Shown piece by piece: positions 42,005 to 49,745 of a stretch of 55,231 nucleotides of DNA. How positions within the stretch are numbered: position 1 is the first letter of the stretch; every line of letters starts with the position of its first letter. The stretch covers positions 1-55,231 of the forward strand of contig NZ_CAMLHX010000026.1 of NCBI RefSeq assembly GCF_946479965.1, read 5' to 3'. The position numbers and the translations under genes were made by a program. This DNA comes from an uncultured Mucilaginibacter sp. GTDB taxonomy: Bacteria; Bacteroidota; Bacteroidia; Sphingobacteriales; Sphingobacteriaceae. The notes beneath the pieces were generated by a model. That model searched no databases and was not told the origin of the DNA. It saw nothing but the letters and a program-made list of their open reading frames with translations.

Positions 42005-42735
42005 AGCGGCGCAACATTACCTGTTACTGTTTTAATGGTTTTAACATATTTTAGTTCCATCTTTTTGCGATAGGTGGCAAATGTATTTCCACCGGCTTTA
42101 AATAACCGGCGGTGGGCGAACCATACCAAGCTTGATGTCGCGATAAAAAAATACTTGTAAGCCGCCACCCGCCACCAACGGGAAAATTCACTTTTGTTAT
42201 TGAAAATTATCGCAAGCCGCTCGGTCTGGAAGGTAATATGGTACGCTTCGTCTATCAATATATCTGTACAGATCTGCTTAAGCAATGTGCATTCGGTAGC
42301 ATCCTTAAGCGCCTGGTAAAATATCTGCGCGGTGCTTTCTACCACAATTACAGCCAGTGTCCACAACTCCATGCTGGTGTTATAATAGCGTACTCTTCTA
42401 AACAGCGAATCGCCCCAATCTTTTTTAATACGTGGTACATTGATGGCATCCAGATAGGTTCCCAAATTATTGCCGTGTTTTTGTTCTTCCTTTATAAAAA
42501 GCTTAACAGCGTCTATATACGCCAGGTCGCCAATTTTGTGGGCGTATTTGGTTGCAGCGGCAATCAGGTGTTTCCCTTCCGAGGTTTCGCCTAATTGCCA
42601 GGCCTGTAAAGATGCGGTAATCGTATCTATCTCTGTAGTAGTTAATAACGGTTTAACGTCCCAGTTAACTCGTAGTTCCAACGCGTTTGCCTTAAAATGG
42701 TTTATCCAATATTGGCTGGTGAAATAAGTGTTCAT
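41995..42735 (-). CDS. Ferritin-like (di-iron) superfamily protein
   Basis: 246 residues, all-helical. A carboxylate/histidine set fits a di-iron centre: Glu84-x-x-His87 in EEQKHG, Glu133 in VVES, and Glu163-x-x-His166 in IDEAYH, with Glu53 as a possible sixth ligand. This is the ExxH...E...ExxH pattern of ferritin-like oxidases and oxygenases. The subfamily is not clear to me. It is embedded 18 bp after creD and overlaps the next gene, so it belongs to that operon. An oxidative reaction on a lipid or envelope component is speculation. Confidence 0.6.
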   Translation of the reverse strand: MNTYFTSQYWINHFKANALELRVNWDVKPLLTTTEIDTITASLQAWQLGETSEGKHLIAAATKYAHKIGDLAYIDAVKLFIKEEQKHGNNLGTYLDAINVPRIKKDWGDSLFRRVRYYNTSMELWTLAVIVVESTAQIFYQALKDATECTLLKQICTDILIDEAYHITFQTERLAIIFNNKSEFSRWWRVAAYKYFFIATSSLVWFAHRRLFKAGGNTFATYRKKMELKYVKTIKTVTGNVAPLWI

Positions 42736-42753
42736 CGTTTTATGTGATAAGGT

Positions 42754-44100
42754 TTAGTGTTTGTCCCAGTTGATTCTTCTCGAAAAGTACATCAGTAATG
42801 ATATGATGACGAACAAGGCGATACTGCCAATAAGCAAGGCCAGATCCTCCAATTGTATAATAACATAAATAAAAGCGTAAAATATGGCCAGTATTATGCA
42901 GAACATAATAGCCGCACCTTTGCTTTTTAATAAGGATGCTACGAAAACTGACACCAGCGTAATTGTTGCTACCGAAGCGATCAGATAGGCAATATTGTAT
43001 CCTAATTGCTCGGAGAATGACAACAATAGGGTGTAATATATTACCATAGCCGCACCTATCAATACATAATTAAATGAGTGGATGCGCTGCTTCCTTATCA
43101 TTTCAGTAAGGAACAGCGACACAAACGTGAGCAGGATGACGAGTACACTATATTTGGCCGTGCGCGTCACTTTTTGATACTGGTCAACCGGCAATTTTAA
43201 GGTTACGCCAAATATGGCATCCTGCTGTTTCGCCATTGCGTTAAGCAACATGTCGTTGCCCGCCCATTGTTGGGCAAAGGGTCGGTTAAAATAAAGCATG
43301 CGCCATTTAGCTGCAAATCCCGCGGTATCAACTTTTCTCTCATCGGGCAAATACCGCCCGCTGAAGCTCGGTGTTTGCCAATCGCCGCTTACAGCCACAT
43401 CTGTGGTTTTACCGGTATGTAAAAAGTTAAGGTCCTGGCTGCCTTTCAGGTCAAGTGTCATTTCAAACGGAATAGTCTGCTCTCCCTGTGCGGCAATGCT
43501 GATAGCTGCTTTTAAGCCATTAGGAAACAATCCGGCGTCGCTAAAAACAGGTTCGGCCAGTGCTTTTTGCGACCCCGATAAAACTACCGGATTGGTTTTT
43601 AAGCCTTTAAGATCAGATATTTTAAACGTGAGCGTGGCTTTTTCAGTAAGCAATTGTTCTGGGGCAATATTTAAAGCTGCAAGCTGTGGTTTAAAATCAC
43701 CTGATATTTTAACTCGGGTATTGTATACAACACTTTCAAATATGCCCCGGTGCAATATCTGCGAAGTAACGGCGGCTTTCATTTGCAGCTCGTTCGGTAA
43801 AATATAAACCCTGGCAATCGTTTCCTTTACAGTTTCTTTGTTACCAATGTCTTTGGTTTTGATTAGCTTTTTGTAGGGGATAACCAGTACCGGGCCCTGT
43901 ATAAGCTGGCTGCCAGACCAGGTATCAGATATTTCTTTATTTACTTCGTCCTGCCTGCCCGAGCGTTCAAATATCAGATCCTGTATCATTGCCGACGGGA
44001 TAAGCAATACTAAAATTAAAATGCCGATAAACATCAGCTTTAAGGTTACCGACTCCTTGAGCCAGGTTAAAAATCCTTGTGGTTGGGTTGGTTCTATCAT
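42754..44100 (-). CDS. creD: CreD-family inner-membrane protein
   Basis: 448 residues. One membrane segment at about 20-40, a large periplasmic domain to about 310 (SQLIQGPVLVIPYKK at its start is the CreD signature), then a C-terminal bundle of about five membrane helices. CreD is the envelope-stress target of CreBC in Enterobacteria, where its loss alters envelope integrity. Here no CreBC pair is present; a winged-helix regulator of the cluster takes that place. It overlaps the preceding membrane-protein gene by 4 bp (ATGA). Confidence 0.9.
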   Translation of the reverse strand: MIEPTQPQGFLTWLKESVTLKLMFIGILILVLLIPSAMIQDLIFERSGRQDEVNKEISDTWSGSQLIQGPVLVIPYKKLIKTKDIGNKETVKETIARVYILPNELQMKAAVTSQILHRGIFESVVYNTRVKISGDFKPQLAALNIAPEQLLTEKATLTFKISDLKGLKTNPVVLSGSQKALAEPVFSDAGLFPNGLKAAISIAAQGEQTIPFEMTLDLKGSQDLNFLHTGKTTDVAVSGDWQTPSFSGRYLPDERKVDTAGFAAKWRMLYFNRPFAQQWAGNDMLLNAMAKQQDAIFGVTLKLPVDQYQKVTRTAKYSVLVILLTFVSLFLTEMIRKQRIHSFNYVLIGAAMVIYYTLLLSFSEQLGYNIAYLIASVATITLVSVFVASLLKSKGAAIMFCIILAIFYAFIYVIIQLEDLALLIGSIALFVIISLLMYFSRRINWDKH

Positions 44101-44531
44101 GTGGTTGAGTTTTCTTGATGGTAAATTTGAGACTGAGGTATATCATAAAGCTGCATACATGCTGCAGTGGTGAATAAATAACAAGTAGTAAATGTCCAAA
44201 AGGGGTAGTCTAACAACGCTATCAGGCCATCAAGGACAAAAAGTGTAACCAAAACCAGCAATAGTCCTGTTGCTTGGACTGAGAGCTTAAAAAGGTTTTG
44301 TGGTATATTGATTTTTAGCAGTTGATAAGTACAAACAAAGAATAGCAGCCATGTAAACACTGAGATGAAAAAGCTCATAACAATTATAAAACAGCACATA
44401 AATACAACCTGATCAAAAGTGGAGGCCTCGTTTGCAGAGTTGGTTAAATAGTCAGTAACCTGCAAAACAAGGGGGCTTATACATATTGATGTGAGCCATA
44501 CTTTAAGTGTATAATTGAAGGGTGTTATCAT
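44097..44531 (-). CDS. Membrane protein preceding creD
   Basis: 144 residues with about four hydrophobic segments (roughly 10-28, 42-68, 86-104 and 112-128). No recognisable family. Its stop overlaps the creD start by 4 bp, so it is coupled to creD. The start codon is preceded at 9 nt by the inverted repeat ACTTTC-N5-CAAAGT (44541-44557), which is shared with the first gene of the cluster. Confidence 0.6.
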   Translation of the reverse strand: MITPFNYTLKVWLTSICISPLVLQVTDYLTNSANEASTFDQVVFMCCFIIVMSFFISVFTWLLFFVCTYQLLKINIPQNLFKLSVQATGLLLVLVTLFVLDGLIALLDYPFWTFTTCYLFTTAACMQLYDIPQSQIYHQENSTT

Positions 44532-44540
44532 TTTAAAAGT

Positions 44541-44557
44541 ACTTTCAATTTCAAAGT
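44541..44557 (-). promoter_or_regulatory. Operator-like inverted repeat, copy B (creD side)
   Basis: ACTTTC AATTT CAAAGT on the plus strand: 6-bp arms with one mismatch, 5-nt spacer. It lies exactly 9 nt before the start codon of the membrane protein upstream of creD. The same motif with perfect arms stands at 45522-45538 in the same position relative to another start codon. Confidence 0.6.
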
Positions 44558-44574
44558 AAATGGATAAAAAAATA

Positions 44575-44883
44575 TTATTTAATGTTTTGCTGAAAAAAAA
44601 TAAGCTTCTCTAAAGCGTCCAAATGCTTTTTAAAAGCCTGCTTGCCGGCATCAGTAGCTTCGTAATTGGTATTGGGTTTACGGCCCAAAAACGATTTATT
44701 CACCATAATATACTCTTCTTTTTCTAATGCCTTAAGGTGCGATGCCAGGTTACCATCCGTAACTTCCAGCAGCTCTTTCAGCGAATTAAAATCATAGCGC
44801 TGGTTAGCCACCAGCACACTCATTATCTGTAGGCGCACCCGGTTCTCAAAAGCTTTATCTAATTTATCAAATGGTATCTTCAC
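44575..44883 (-). CDS. Winged-helix transcriptional regulator of the CreD cluster
   Basis: 102 residues forming a single winged helix of the ArsR/HTH_34 type (MSVLVANQRYDFNSLKELLEVTDGNLASHLKALEKEEYI, then a wing GRKPNTNYEATDAGKQAF). Small regulators of this type are regularly found next to creD in Bacteroidetes. It overlaps the upstream membrane-protein gene by 4 bp. It is the natural candidate to bind the two ACTTTS-N5-CAAAGT sites. Confidence 0.87.
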   Translation of the reverse strand: MKIPFDKLDKAFENRVRLQIMSVLVANQRYDFNSLKELLEVTDGNLASHLKALEKEEYIMVNKSFLGRKPNTNYEATDAGKQAFKKHLDALEKLIFFQQNIK

Positions 44884-45512
44884 CTGTCGTACTTAAAATA
44901 CATTACGCTGCCATACACAATATGCAGCACACCAAAACCAAGCGCCCAAAATACTAAACCATAGCCGGGTAAACAAGCGGCTATCAGGCCGAGCGCAACA
45001 TCGCACAAACCCAAAAAGCGAACGTCGGTAAAGGTAAAGTTACTTGCCCCAATAAGTGCAAGCCCATAAAAAATAAGCGATGCTGGGGCCACTACACCAT
45101 AATAACCTCTGTATAAAAGGATCATTATTAACAGTCCCCCGCTTAAAAGCGGCACCAGCATGCTGTATAAAAGGTCCTTACTGGCCTTTCCCCATATCGG
45201 TTGATTTTTTCGCCGTGCCTTTTGATAAGTTAATATCATGCCTGTGGCTACAGAAAAAATCAACACAATAGCAGCTGTTGTAATCAGCTTAACCAAAATT
45301 ACGTCTTCAAAAATGGCTGTTGTCGGGTTTTCATGTATGCTATACAACCTGCTGCCGTCATTGTAGAGCATAAAATAAGCTATAGCCGCGCCTATTAAGG
45401 CATATATACCGGCCAATACGCCCGAAAATCCGCTGAGCGAAATAAACTTTGATGATCGCTCCATAAGGCTGCGTATGGAGGCCAGGTCATGCTGAATGTC
45501 GTTTTCCTTCAT
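44880..45512 (-). CDS. Six-helix membrane protein, first gene of the CreD cluster
   Basis: 210 residues. A short cytosolic N-terminus (DIQHDLASIRSLMERSSKFISLSG) precedes about six membrane helices. Proteins with this N-terminal phrase are common companions of the winged-helix regulator in Bacteroidetes, but I know of no assigned function. The start codon is preceded at 9 nt by a perfect inverted repeat. It heads a six-gene same-strand run to 41573. Confidence 0.7.
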   Translation of the reverse strand: MKENDIQHDLASIRSLMERSSKFISLSGFSGVLAGIYALIGAAIAYFMLYNDGSRLYSIHENPTTAIFEDVILVKLITTAAIVLIFSVATGMILTYQKARRKNQPIWGKASKDLLYSMLVPLLSGGLLIMILLYRGYYGVVAPASLIFYGLALIGASNFTFTDVRFLGLCDVALGLIAACLPGYGLVFWALGFGVLHIVYGSVMYFKYDR

Positions 45513-45521
45513 TTAAAAAGC

Positions 45522-45538
45522 ACTTTGTTTATCAAAGT
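45522..45538 (-). promoter_or_regulatory. Operator-like inverted repeat, copy A (head of the CreD cluster)
   Basis: ACTTTG TTTAT CAAAGT: perfect 6-bp arms, 5-nt spacer, ending 9 nt before the start codon at 45512. On the minus strand TTACTTTG at its edge resembles a -7 box, so a bound protein would cover the promoter. The match with 44541-44557 in sequence and position argues for one regulator. Confidence 0.6.
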
Positions 45539-45677
45539 AACAATTTGTTTTTCTTATTGTCAATAGTTTACGCGATTATTTTTGCTCTTTGTTTTGTTAG
45601 CCCTGCCGAAACGTTTTTTTTACCTGCAAACAACATTTTTTTATTTAAACTTGTGCGGCAATGGTATAACCCACAAA

Positions 45678-46493
45678 ATGAACGAAGATTTTTACCGGCA
45701 AATTTTAGATAAACAACAGCAAGCCGCAGCTTTACCCTCTAATAAAGAGATAACAGCGTGGGGCCTGCAGGTTATCCGTTTGCTGTACCCGGAGCAGTCG
45801 AAAAAGGTGTTTTTTACCCTGCCGCAACTACAGGAAGAGTTTGACAGGCTTAAAAACGAGCTGTGCCATATAATGGACGCTACACGCGAGTGCAGCGACT
45901 GCGATAACAGCAAAGTGGCCCAGTCTTTTTTTGACGGATTACCCGCTCTTTACAACATTTTAAATACAGACATACAGGCAATTTTTAATGGCGACCCGGC
46001 TGCCCGCAGCGAGTTTGAGGTGGTGCGTACGTATCCTGGGTTTTATGCCATTTCTTTTTATCGACTGGCGCATTGCCTGGTTAAATTGAATGTGCCTTTG
46101 CTGCCGCGGATATTAACTGAGCATGCCCACTCAAAAACAGGGATTGATATACACCCGGGTGCGGAAATTGGCGAATACTTCCATATTGACCACGGCACAG
46201 GCATAGTTATTGGCGAAACCAGTGAGATAGGCAAGCACGTAAAACTTTACCAGGGCGTAACGCTTGGCGCACTTAGCGTTGCCAAGAATATGGCAGATAC
46301 CAAACGCCACCCAACGGTTGAAGATAACGTAGTGATCTATTCGGGCGCTACTATACTGGGCGGGAACACCGTTATAGGGCACGACAGTGTTATTGGCGGT
46401 AACGTTTGGATAACCGCCAGCGTTGAGCCGCACTCTACTGTTTATCATACCCCTATGATAAAAGTTTCTAAAAACACCGAAAAAACAGAATAA
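45678..46493 (+). CDS. cysE: Serine O-acetyltransferase
   Basis: 271 residues from MNEDFYRQ; the frame extends 32 codons upstream, but that stretch is Phe/Leu-rich and follows no start context, so the internal ATG is taken. The enzyme makes O-acetylserine from serine and acetyl-CoA. The left-handed hexapeptide-repeat helix is seen in DIHPGAEIGEYFHIDHGTGIVIGE and GATILGGNTVIG, with catalytic His in HIDHGTG. The N-terminal helical part is of the longer EpsC type. One base separates it from cysM. Confidence 0.93.
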   Translation: MNEDFYRQILDKQQQAAALPSNKEITAWGLQVIRLLYPEQSKKVFFTLPQLQEEFDRLKNELCHIMDATRECSDCDNSKVAQSFFDGLPALYNILNTDIQAIFNGDPAARSEFEVVRTYPGFYAISFYRLAHCLVKLNVPLLPRILTEHAHSKTGIDIHPGAEIGEYFHIDHGTGIVIGETSEIGKHVKLYQGVTLGALSVAKNMADTKRHPTVEDNVVIYSGATILGGNTVIGHDSVIGGNVWITASVEPHSTVYHTPMIKVSKNTEKTE

Positions 46494-46494
46494 T

Positions 46495-47367
46495 ATGGCA
46501 GGAATGCTTGATCTGATAGGCAACACGCCCCTGGTGGAGATCACCCGGCTTAACCCTAACCCCAAAGTAAAACTTTTTGGCAAGCTGGAAGGCAACAATC
46601 CCGGCGGAAGTGTTAAAGACCGTGCCGCTTACAGCATGATAAAGAACGCGCTGCAGCGTGGCGATATAAAAAAAGGCACCAAGTTGATTGAAGCCACCAG
46701 TGGCAACACCGGGATTGCTTTGGCTATGATAGCGGGTTTGTATGGTATTGAGATTGAGTTGGTGTTGCCATCAAACTCAACCCGCGAGCGTACGCTTACC
46801 ATGGAAGCTTTTGGTGCAAAAGTAACGTTACTGGAAGGCATAGAAGCCTGCCGCGATTATGCCGAAGAAAAAGGCGCCACGGGTGAGTATTTCTTACTTA
46901 ATCAGTTTGCCAATGCCGATAACTACATGGCCCATTACCATACTACCGGCCCGGAAATATGGCGCGATACTAACCAGGGCATTACGCATTTTGTAAGCGC
47001 TATGGGCACCACCGGCACCATTATGGGCTGCTCTAAGTTTTTAAAGGAAGTGAACCCGGATATACAGATAGTGGGTTGCCAGCCAACAGAAGGGTCATCT
47101 ATACCCGGTATACGCCGCTGGCCGGAAGAATATTTACCTAAAATATTTGACCCTACTCGTGTTGACAGGGTGATGGACATAGCAGAAGCTGATGCTGTAC
47201 AAATGACCCGCAAAATGGCTCGCGAAGAGGGTGTTTTTGCCGGCATGAGCAGTGGTGGGGCACTATCAGCGGCCATTAAACTCGCCGAAGAATTAGAACA
47301 AGGCGTTATCGTTTTCATCTGCTGCGATAGGGGGGATAGATATTTGAGCAGCGAGTTGTTTGGGTAG
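46495..47367 (+). CDS. cysM: Cysteine synthase B (O-acetylserine sulfhydrylase)
   Basis: 290 residues. A PLP enzyme that turns O-acetylserine and sulfide (or thiosulfate) into cysteine. The PLP lysine is in GGSVKDRAA, the substrate loop is EATSGNTG, and the phosphate loop is GTTGTIMG. The length of about 290 and the phrase RRWPEEYLPKIFDP fit the CysM rather than the CysK branch. It is co-transcribed with cysE, giving a two-step cysteine pathway in one operon. Confidence 0.92.
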   Translation: MAGMLDLIGNTPLVEITRLNPNPKVKLFGKLEGNNPGGSVKDRAAYSMIKNALQRGDIKKGTKLIEATSGNTGIALAMIAGLYGIEIELVLPSNSTRERTLTMEAFGAKVTLLEGIEACRDYAEEKGATGEYFLLNQFANADNYMAHYHTTGPEIWRDTNQGITHFVSAMGTTGTIMGCSKFLKEVNPDIQIVGCQPTEGSSIPGIRRWPEEYLPKIFDPTRVDRVMDIAEADAVQMTRKMAREEGVFAGMSSGGALSAAIKLAEELEQGVIVFICCDRGDRYLSSELFG

Positions 47368-47378
47368 GATAACGACCC

Positions 47379-47465
47379 TGTCATTGCGAGGCACGAAGCA
47401 ATCGCGAACTTTACCTGACGACGACTTGTCTCCTTGCGATTGCCACGCTTTCGCTCGCAATGACA
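47379..47465. repeat. TGTCATTGCGAGG palindromic repeat, left copy
   Basis: Left arm from 47379 (TGTCATTGCGAGGCACGAAG...), right arm ending at 47465 (...CTCGCAATGACA). The outer 12 bp pair perfectly; the inner part pairs in the CAATCGC block with an insertion. It is a member of a repeat type scattered through many bacterial genomes. It ends 19 bp before the GIY-YIG gene. Confidence 0.8.
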
Positions 47466-47484
47466 ATTTTTTCTATATTTATGA

Positions 47485-47793
47485 ATGCCTAAAACCCATC
47501 TCTATTACGTTTACATGCTTACCAATAAGGGCAACACCGTGATCTATATCGGCGTAACCAATGATGTACAACGGCGAGTTTGGGAACATAAGCAAGGTGT
47601 TTACAACGGTTTCGCTAAGAAATATGCGTGTAATAATCTGGTTTATTACGAAGAATATCAATGGATACAAGATGCCATCGCGCGAGAAAAGCAGCTAAAA
47701 GCAGGGTCGAGACAAAACAAAGTGGATCTAATCAATTTGGAAAACCCCAATTGGAACGATCTAAGTTTAGATTGGTATATGGGTTGGGAGTGA
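47485..47793 (+). CDS. GIY-YIG nuclease domain protein (COG2827-like)
   Basis: 102 residues forming one GIY-YIG domain: YVY at 8-10, YIG at 21-23, Arg30/Arg31 in DVQRR, His35, and Glu68 in AIAREKQLK, which holds the metal-binding position. The end NPNWNDLS is usual in this small stand-alone family. The nuclease fold is sure; the target is unknown. It is bracketed by two palindromic repeats, 19 bp before its start and 30 bp after its stop. This recalls the way REP-associated transposases sit among their repeats. Confidence 0.88.
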   Translation: MPKTHLYYVYMLTNKGNTVIYIGVTNDVQRRVWEHKQGVYNGFAKKYACNNLVYYEEYQWIQDAIAREKQLKAGSRQNKVDLINLENPNWNDLSLDWYMGWE

Positions 47794-47823
47794 TGGCTGT
47801 ACCGGAGAAACAATAAACGAATT

Positions 47824-47904
47824 TGTCATTGCGAGGTACGAAGCAATCGCACGGAGAAAAGCGGACTATGCTAGTTCGCGATTGCTTCGTTCCTCGCAAT
47901 GACA
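47824..47904. repeat. TGTCATTGCGAGG palindromic repeat, right copy
   Basis: Arms 47824-47850 and 47878-47904, 27 bp each, with a single mismatch (GGTACG against GGAACG) and a 27-nt centre. It shares the outer TGTCATTGCGAGG and CGAAGCAATCGC words with the left copy. It separates the GIY-YIG gene from the convergent helicase gene. Confidence 0.85.
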
Positions 47905-47917
47905 AAGACAACGAACT

Positions 47918-49150
47918 TTAACTCTTATTCCCGCTAGGTTTCCTATTCCCCTTAAAAGGCTTTCTACGATTATTGTTGCCCCTGTTAGGTTTGGCCTCGT
48001 GCGAGGTTTTTGTTTCGGCAATGCTTAAAAGATGCTCGGGTATGGGGTGTTCCGTAATTTTGCGCTCCATCAGCTCCTCTATACTTTTTAGCCTGCGCTC
48101 ATCACGATGGTTTACAAAAGTTATAGCGGTACCGGTAGTTTCGGCACGGGCCGTACGGCCAATGCGGTGTATATAATCCTCAGCATCGCCGGGTACGTCA
48201 AAGTTCACCACCAGATCTATTCCCTCCACATCAATACCCCGCGAAAGCGCGTCGGTACCTATGATAACGGGTAGCTGGCGGTTTTTAAATTGCAGCAAGA
48301 TCTCTTCGCGTTCGCGCTGCTCCAGGTCGGAGTGAAAAGCTTCCACTTTTATGCCTGCTGCCTTCAATTCTTTAGCCAGAGAGCGCACTATTTCCTTCCG
48401 CGAAGCGAAAACTATGGTACTCACATAATTGCCTTCCTTTAAAATATGCCTTAATAAAGGCACCTTTTGGGCATCATGCGGGCGGTAGATCTGTTGATCT
48501 ATACCCACCGCAGGCTGAGAAATAGCTATGTTAATCTGCTCCGGATCGTTCAATATTTTTTTAGCCAGCGTACGGATGCGCCCGGGCATGGTGGCAGAGA
48601 AAAGCAGCGTCTGCCTTTCTTTGGGCAGATAGCTGATGATGCGCATAATGTCATCGCTAAAGCCCATATCCAACATACGGTCGGCTTCGTCTAATATTAA
48701 ATATTTTATCTGGTTAAGCTTTAACACACCCGATGTAAGGTGGGCTATTAACCTGCCCGGCGTTGCTATAATAATATTTACATTATTTTGGATACCACGG
48801 CGTTGCTGTTCGTAAACACTGCCATCGCCGCCACCAAATACGGCGATTGAGGTTACGCCTGTAAAATAAGCCAAACCTTCGGCCTGCTGATCTATCTGTT
48901 GGGCCAGTTCGCGCGTTGGGGTAAGTACCAAAGCTGATGTTTGGTCCATCTCGGTACGACTCAGTAATTCCATTACCGGCAGTAAAAACGATGCTGTTTT
49001 ACCCGTACCTGTTTGCGCGCAGGCAATCAGGTCTTTACCTTGTAATATCGCGGGAATGGCCATCGCCTGGATGGGTGTGGCCTGGGTAAACCCCATGCTG
49101 CTGATGCCGTCTGCTAGCTGCTCGTTAAAATTAAATTCCTTAAAAGTCAC
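47918..49150 (-). CDS. DEAD-box RNA helicase (RhlE-like)
   Basis: 410 residues. All DEAD-box motifs are present: Q motif (FTQATPIQ), AQTGTGKT, PTRELAQQ, TPGR, DEAD, SAT, then RGIDVEGIDLVVNFDVP and HRIGRTAR in the second RecA domain. The C-terminal tail is basic and Asn/Lys-rich (RRKPFKGNRKPSGNKS), as in RhlE-type helicases that bind RNA loosely through the tail. Likely roles are ribosome assembly or RNA decay. It stands alone. Confidence 0.93.
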   Translation of the reverse strand: MTFKEFNFNEQLADGISSMGFTQATPIQAMAIPAILQGKDLIACAQTGTGKTASFLLPVMELLSRTEMDQTSALVLTPTRELAQQIDQQAEGLAYFTGVTSIAVFGGGDGSVYEQQRRGIQNNVNIIIATPGRLIAHLTSGVLKLNQIKYLILDEADRMLDMGFSDDIMRIISYLPKERQTLLFSATMPGRIRTLAKKILNDPEQINIAISQPAVGIDQQIYRPHDAQKVPLLRHILKEGNYVSTIVFASRKEIVRSLAKELKAAGIKVEAFHSDLEQREREEILLQFKNRQLPVIIGTDALSRGIDVEGIDLVVNFDVPGDAEDYIHRIGRTARAETTGTAITFVNHRDERRLKSIEELMERKITEHPIPEHLLSIAETKTSHEAKPNRGNNNRRKPFKGNRKPSGNKS

Positions 49151-49204
49151 TCTTTATCTGTAAAAGTGCCAAGTTAGATAAAATTAAGCGCATTCCGTTT
49201 ATCG

Positions 49205-49633
49205 TTAGGAATGGATGTAACTCTGCAGGTGCTCAATGGTCTGCTCGTGGAACAGGATGGTCTCGGTCACCACATCGTTAATAGATATAATTCCGATCTG
49301 GTTGCCATTATCAAAAACCGGCAGATACCTTACATTTCCCTCGCTCATCAGGTGCATACATTTTTCAATGGAATCGCCGGGCGCTATAAGCGGCAGATCA
49401 GTGCTCATTATATCGCGTACAATAGTATGATCTGACGAACGGCCCATCAAAACAACCTTACGTGCATAATCGCGTTCGGTTATAAGGCCCATATAATTAC
49501 CATCTTCAGTAATAACTACTGATCCGATATTTTTATCAGCCATTAATTTTAACGCATCTAAAACGGAAGTGGAGGCATCAATGCTGATCACATTCTGCCC
49601 TTTGCGACGGAGGATATCTGCAACTTTTCTCAT
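49205..49633 (-). CDS. CBS-domain pair protein
   Basis: 142 residues made of two CBS motifs (about 8-60 and 75-130). CBS1 ends GLITERDYARKV and CBS2 ends IGIISINDVV. Such pairs bind adenine nucleotides and form a Bateman module; with no attached enzyme it probably regulates a partner by contact. It lies 54 bp upstream of the helicase gene on the same strand, with no obvious link. Confidence 0.9.
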   Translation of the reverse strand: MRKVADILRRKGQNVISIDASTSVLDALKLMADKNIGSVVITEDGNYMGLITERDYARKVVLMGRSSDHTIVRDIMSTDLPLIAPGDSIEKCMHLMSEGNVRYLPVFDNGNQIGIISINDVVTETILFHEQTIEHLQSYIHS

Positions 49634-49745
49634 AAGCGGTTGGTTTTTATTGGTATACTATATTACAATAAACAATTTAAATAAAAAAGGTTTAAATCTT
49701 TTATTTTTAATTGCTTACGATAACAGAGCCCGCCCGTAAAATTGC

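Noticed and set aside
43298..43807. 169-codon plus-strand frame
   Set aside because: Antisense to creD, whose family motifs and operon overlaps are clear.
47379..47904. CRISPR-like array from the two similar repeats
   Set aside because: Only two long hairpin repeats, spaced by a gene, with inverted symmetry; no spacers of even length.
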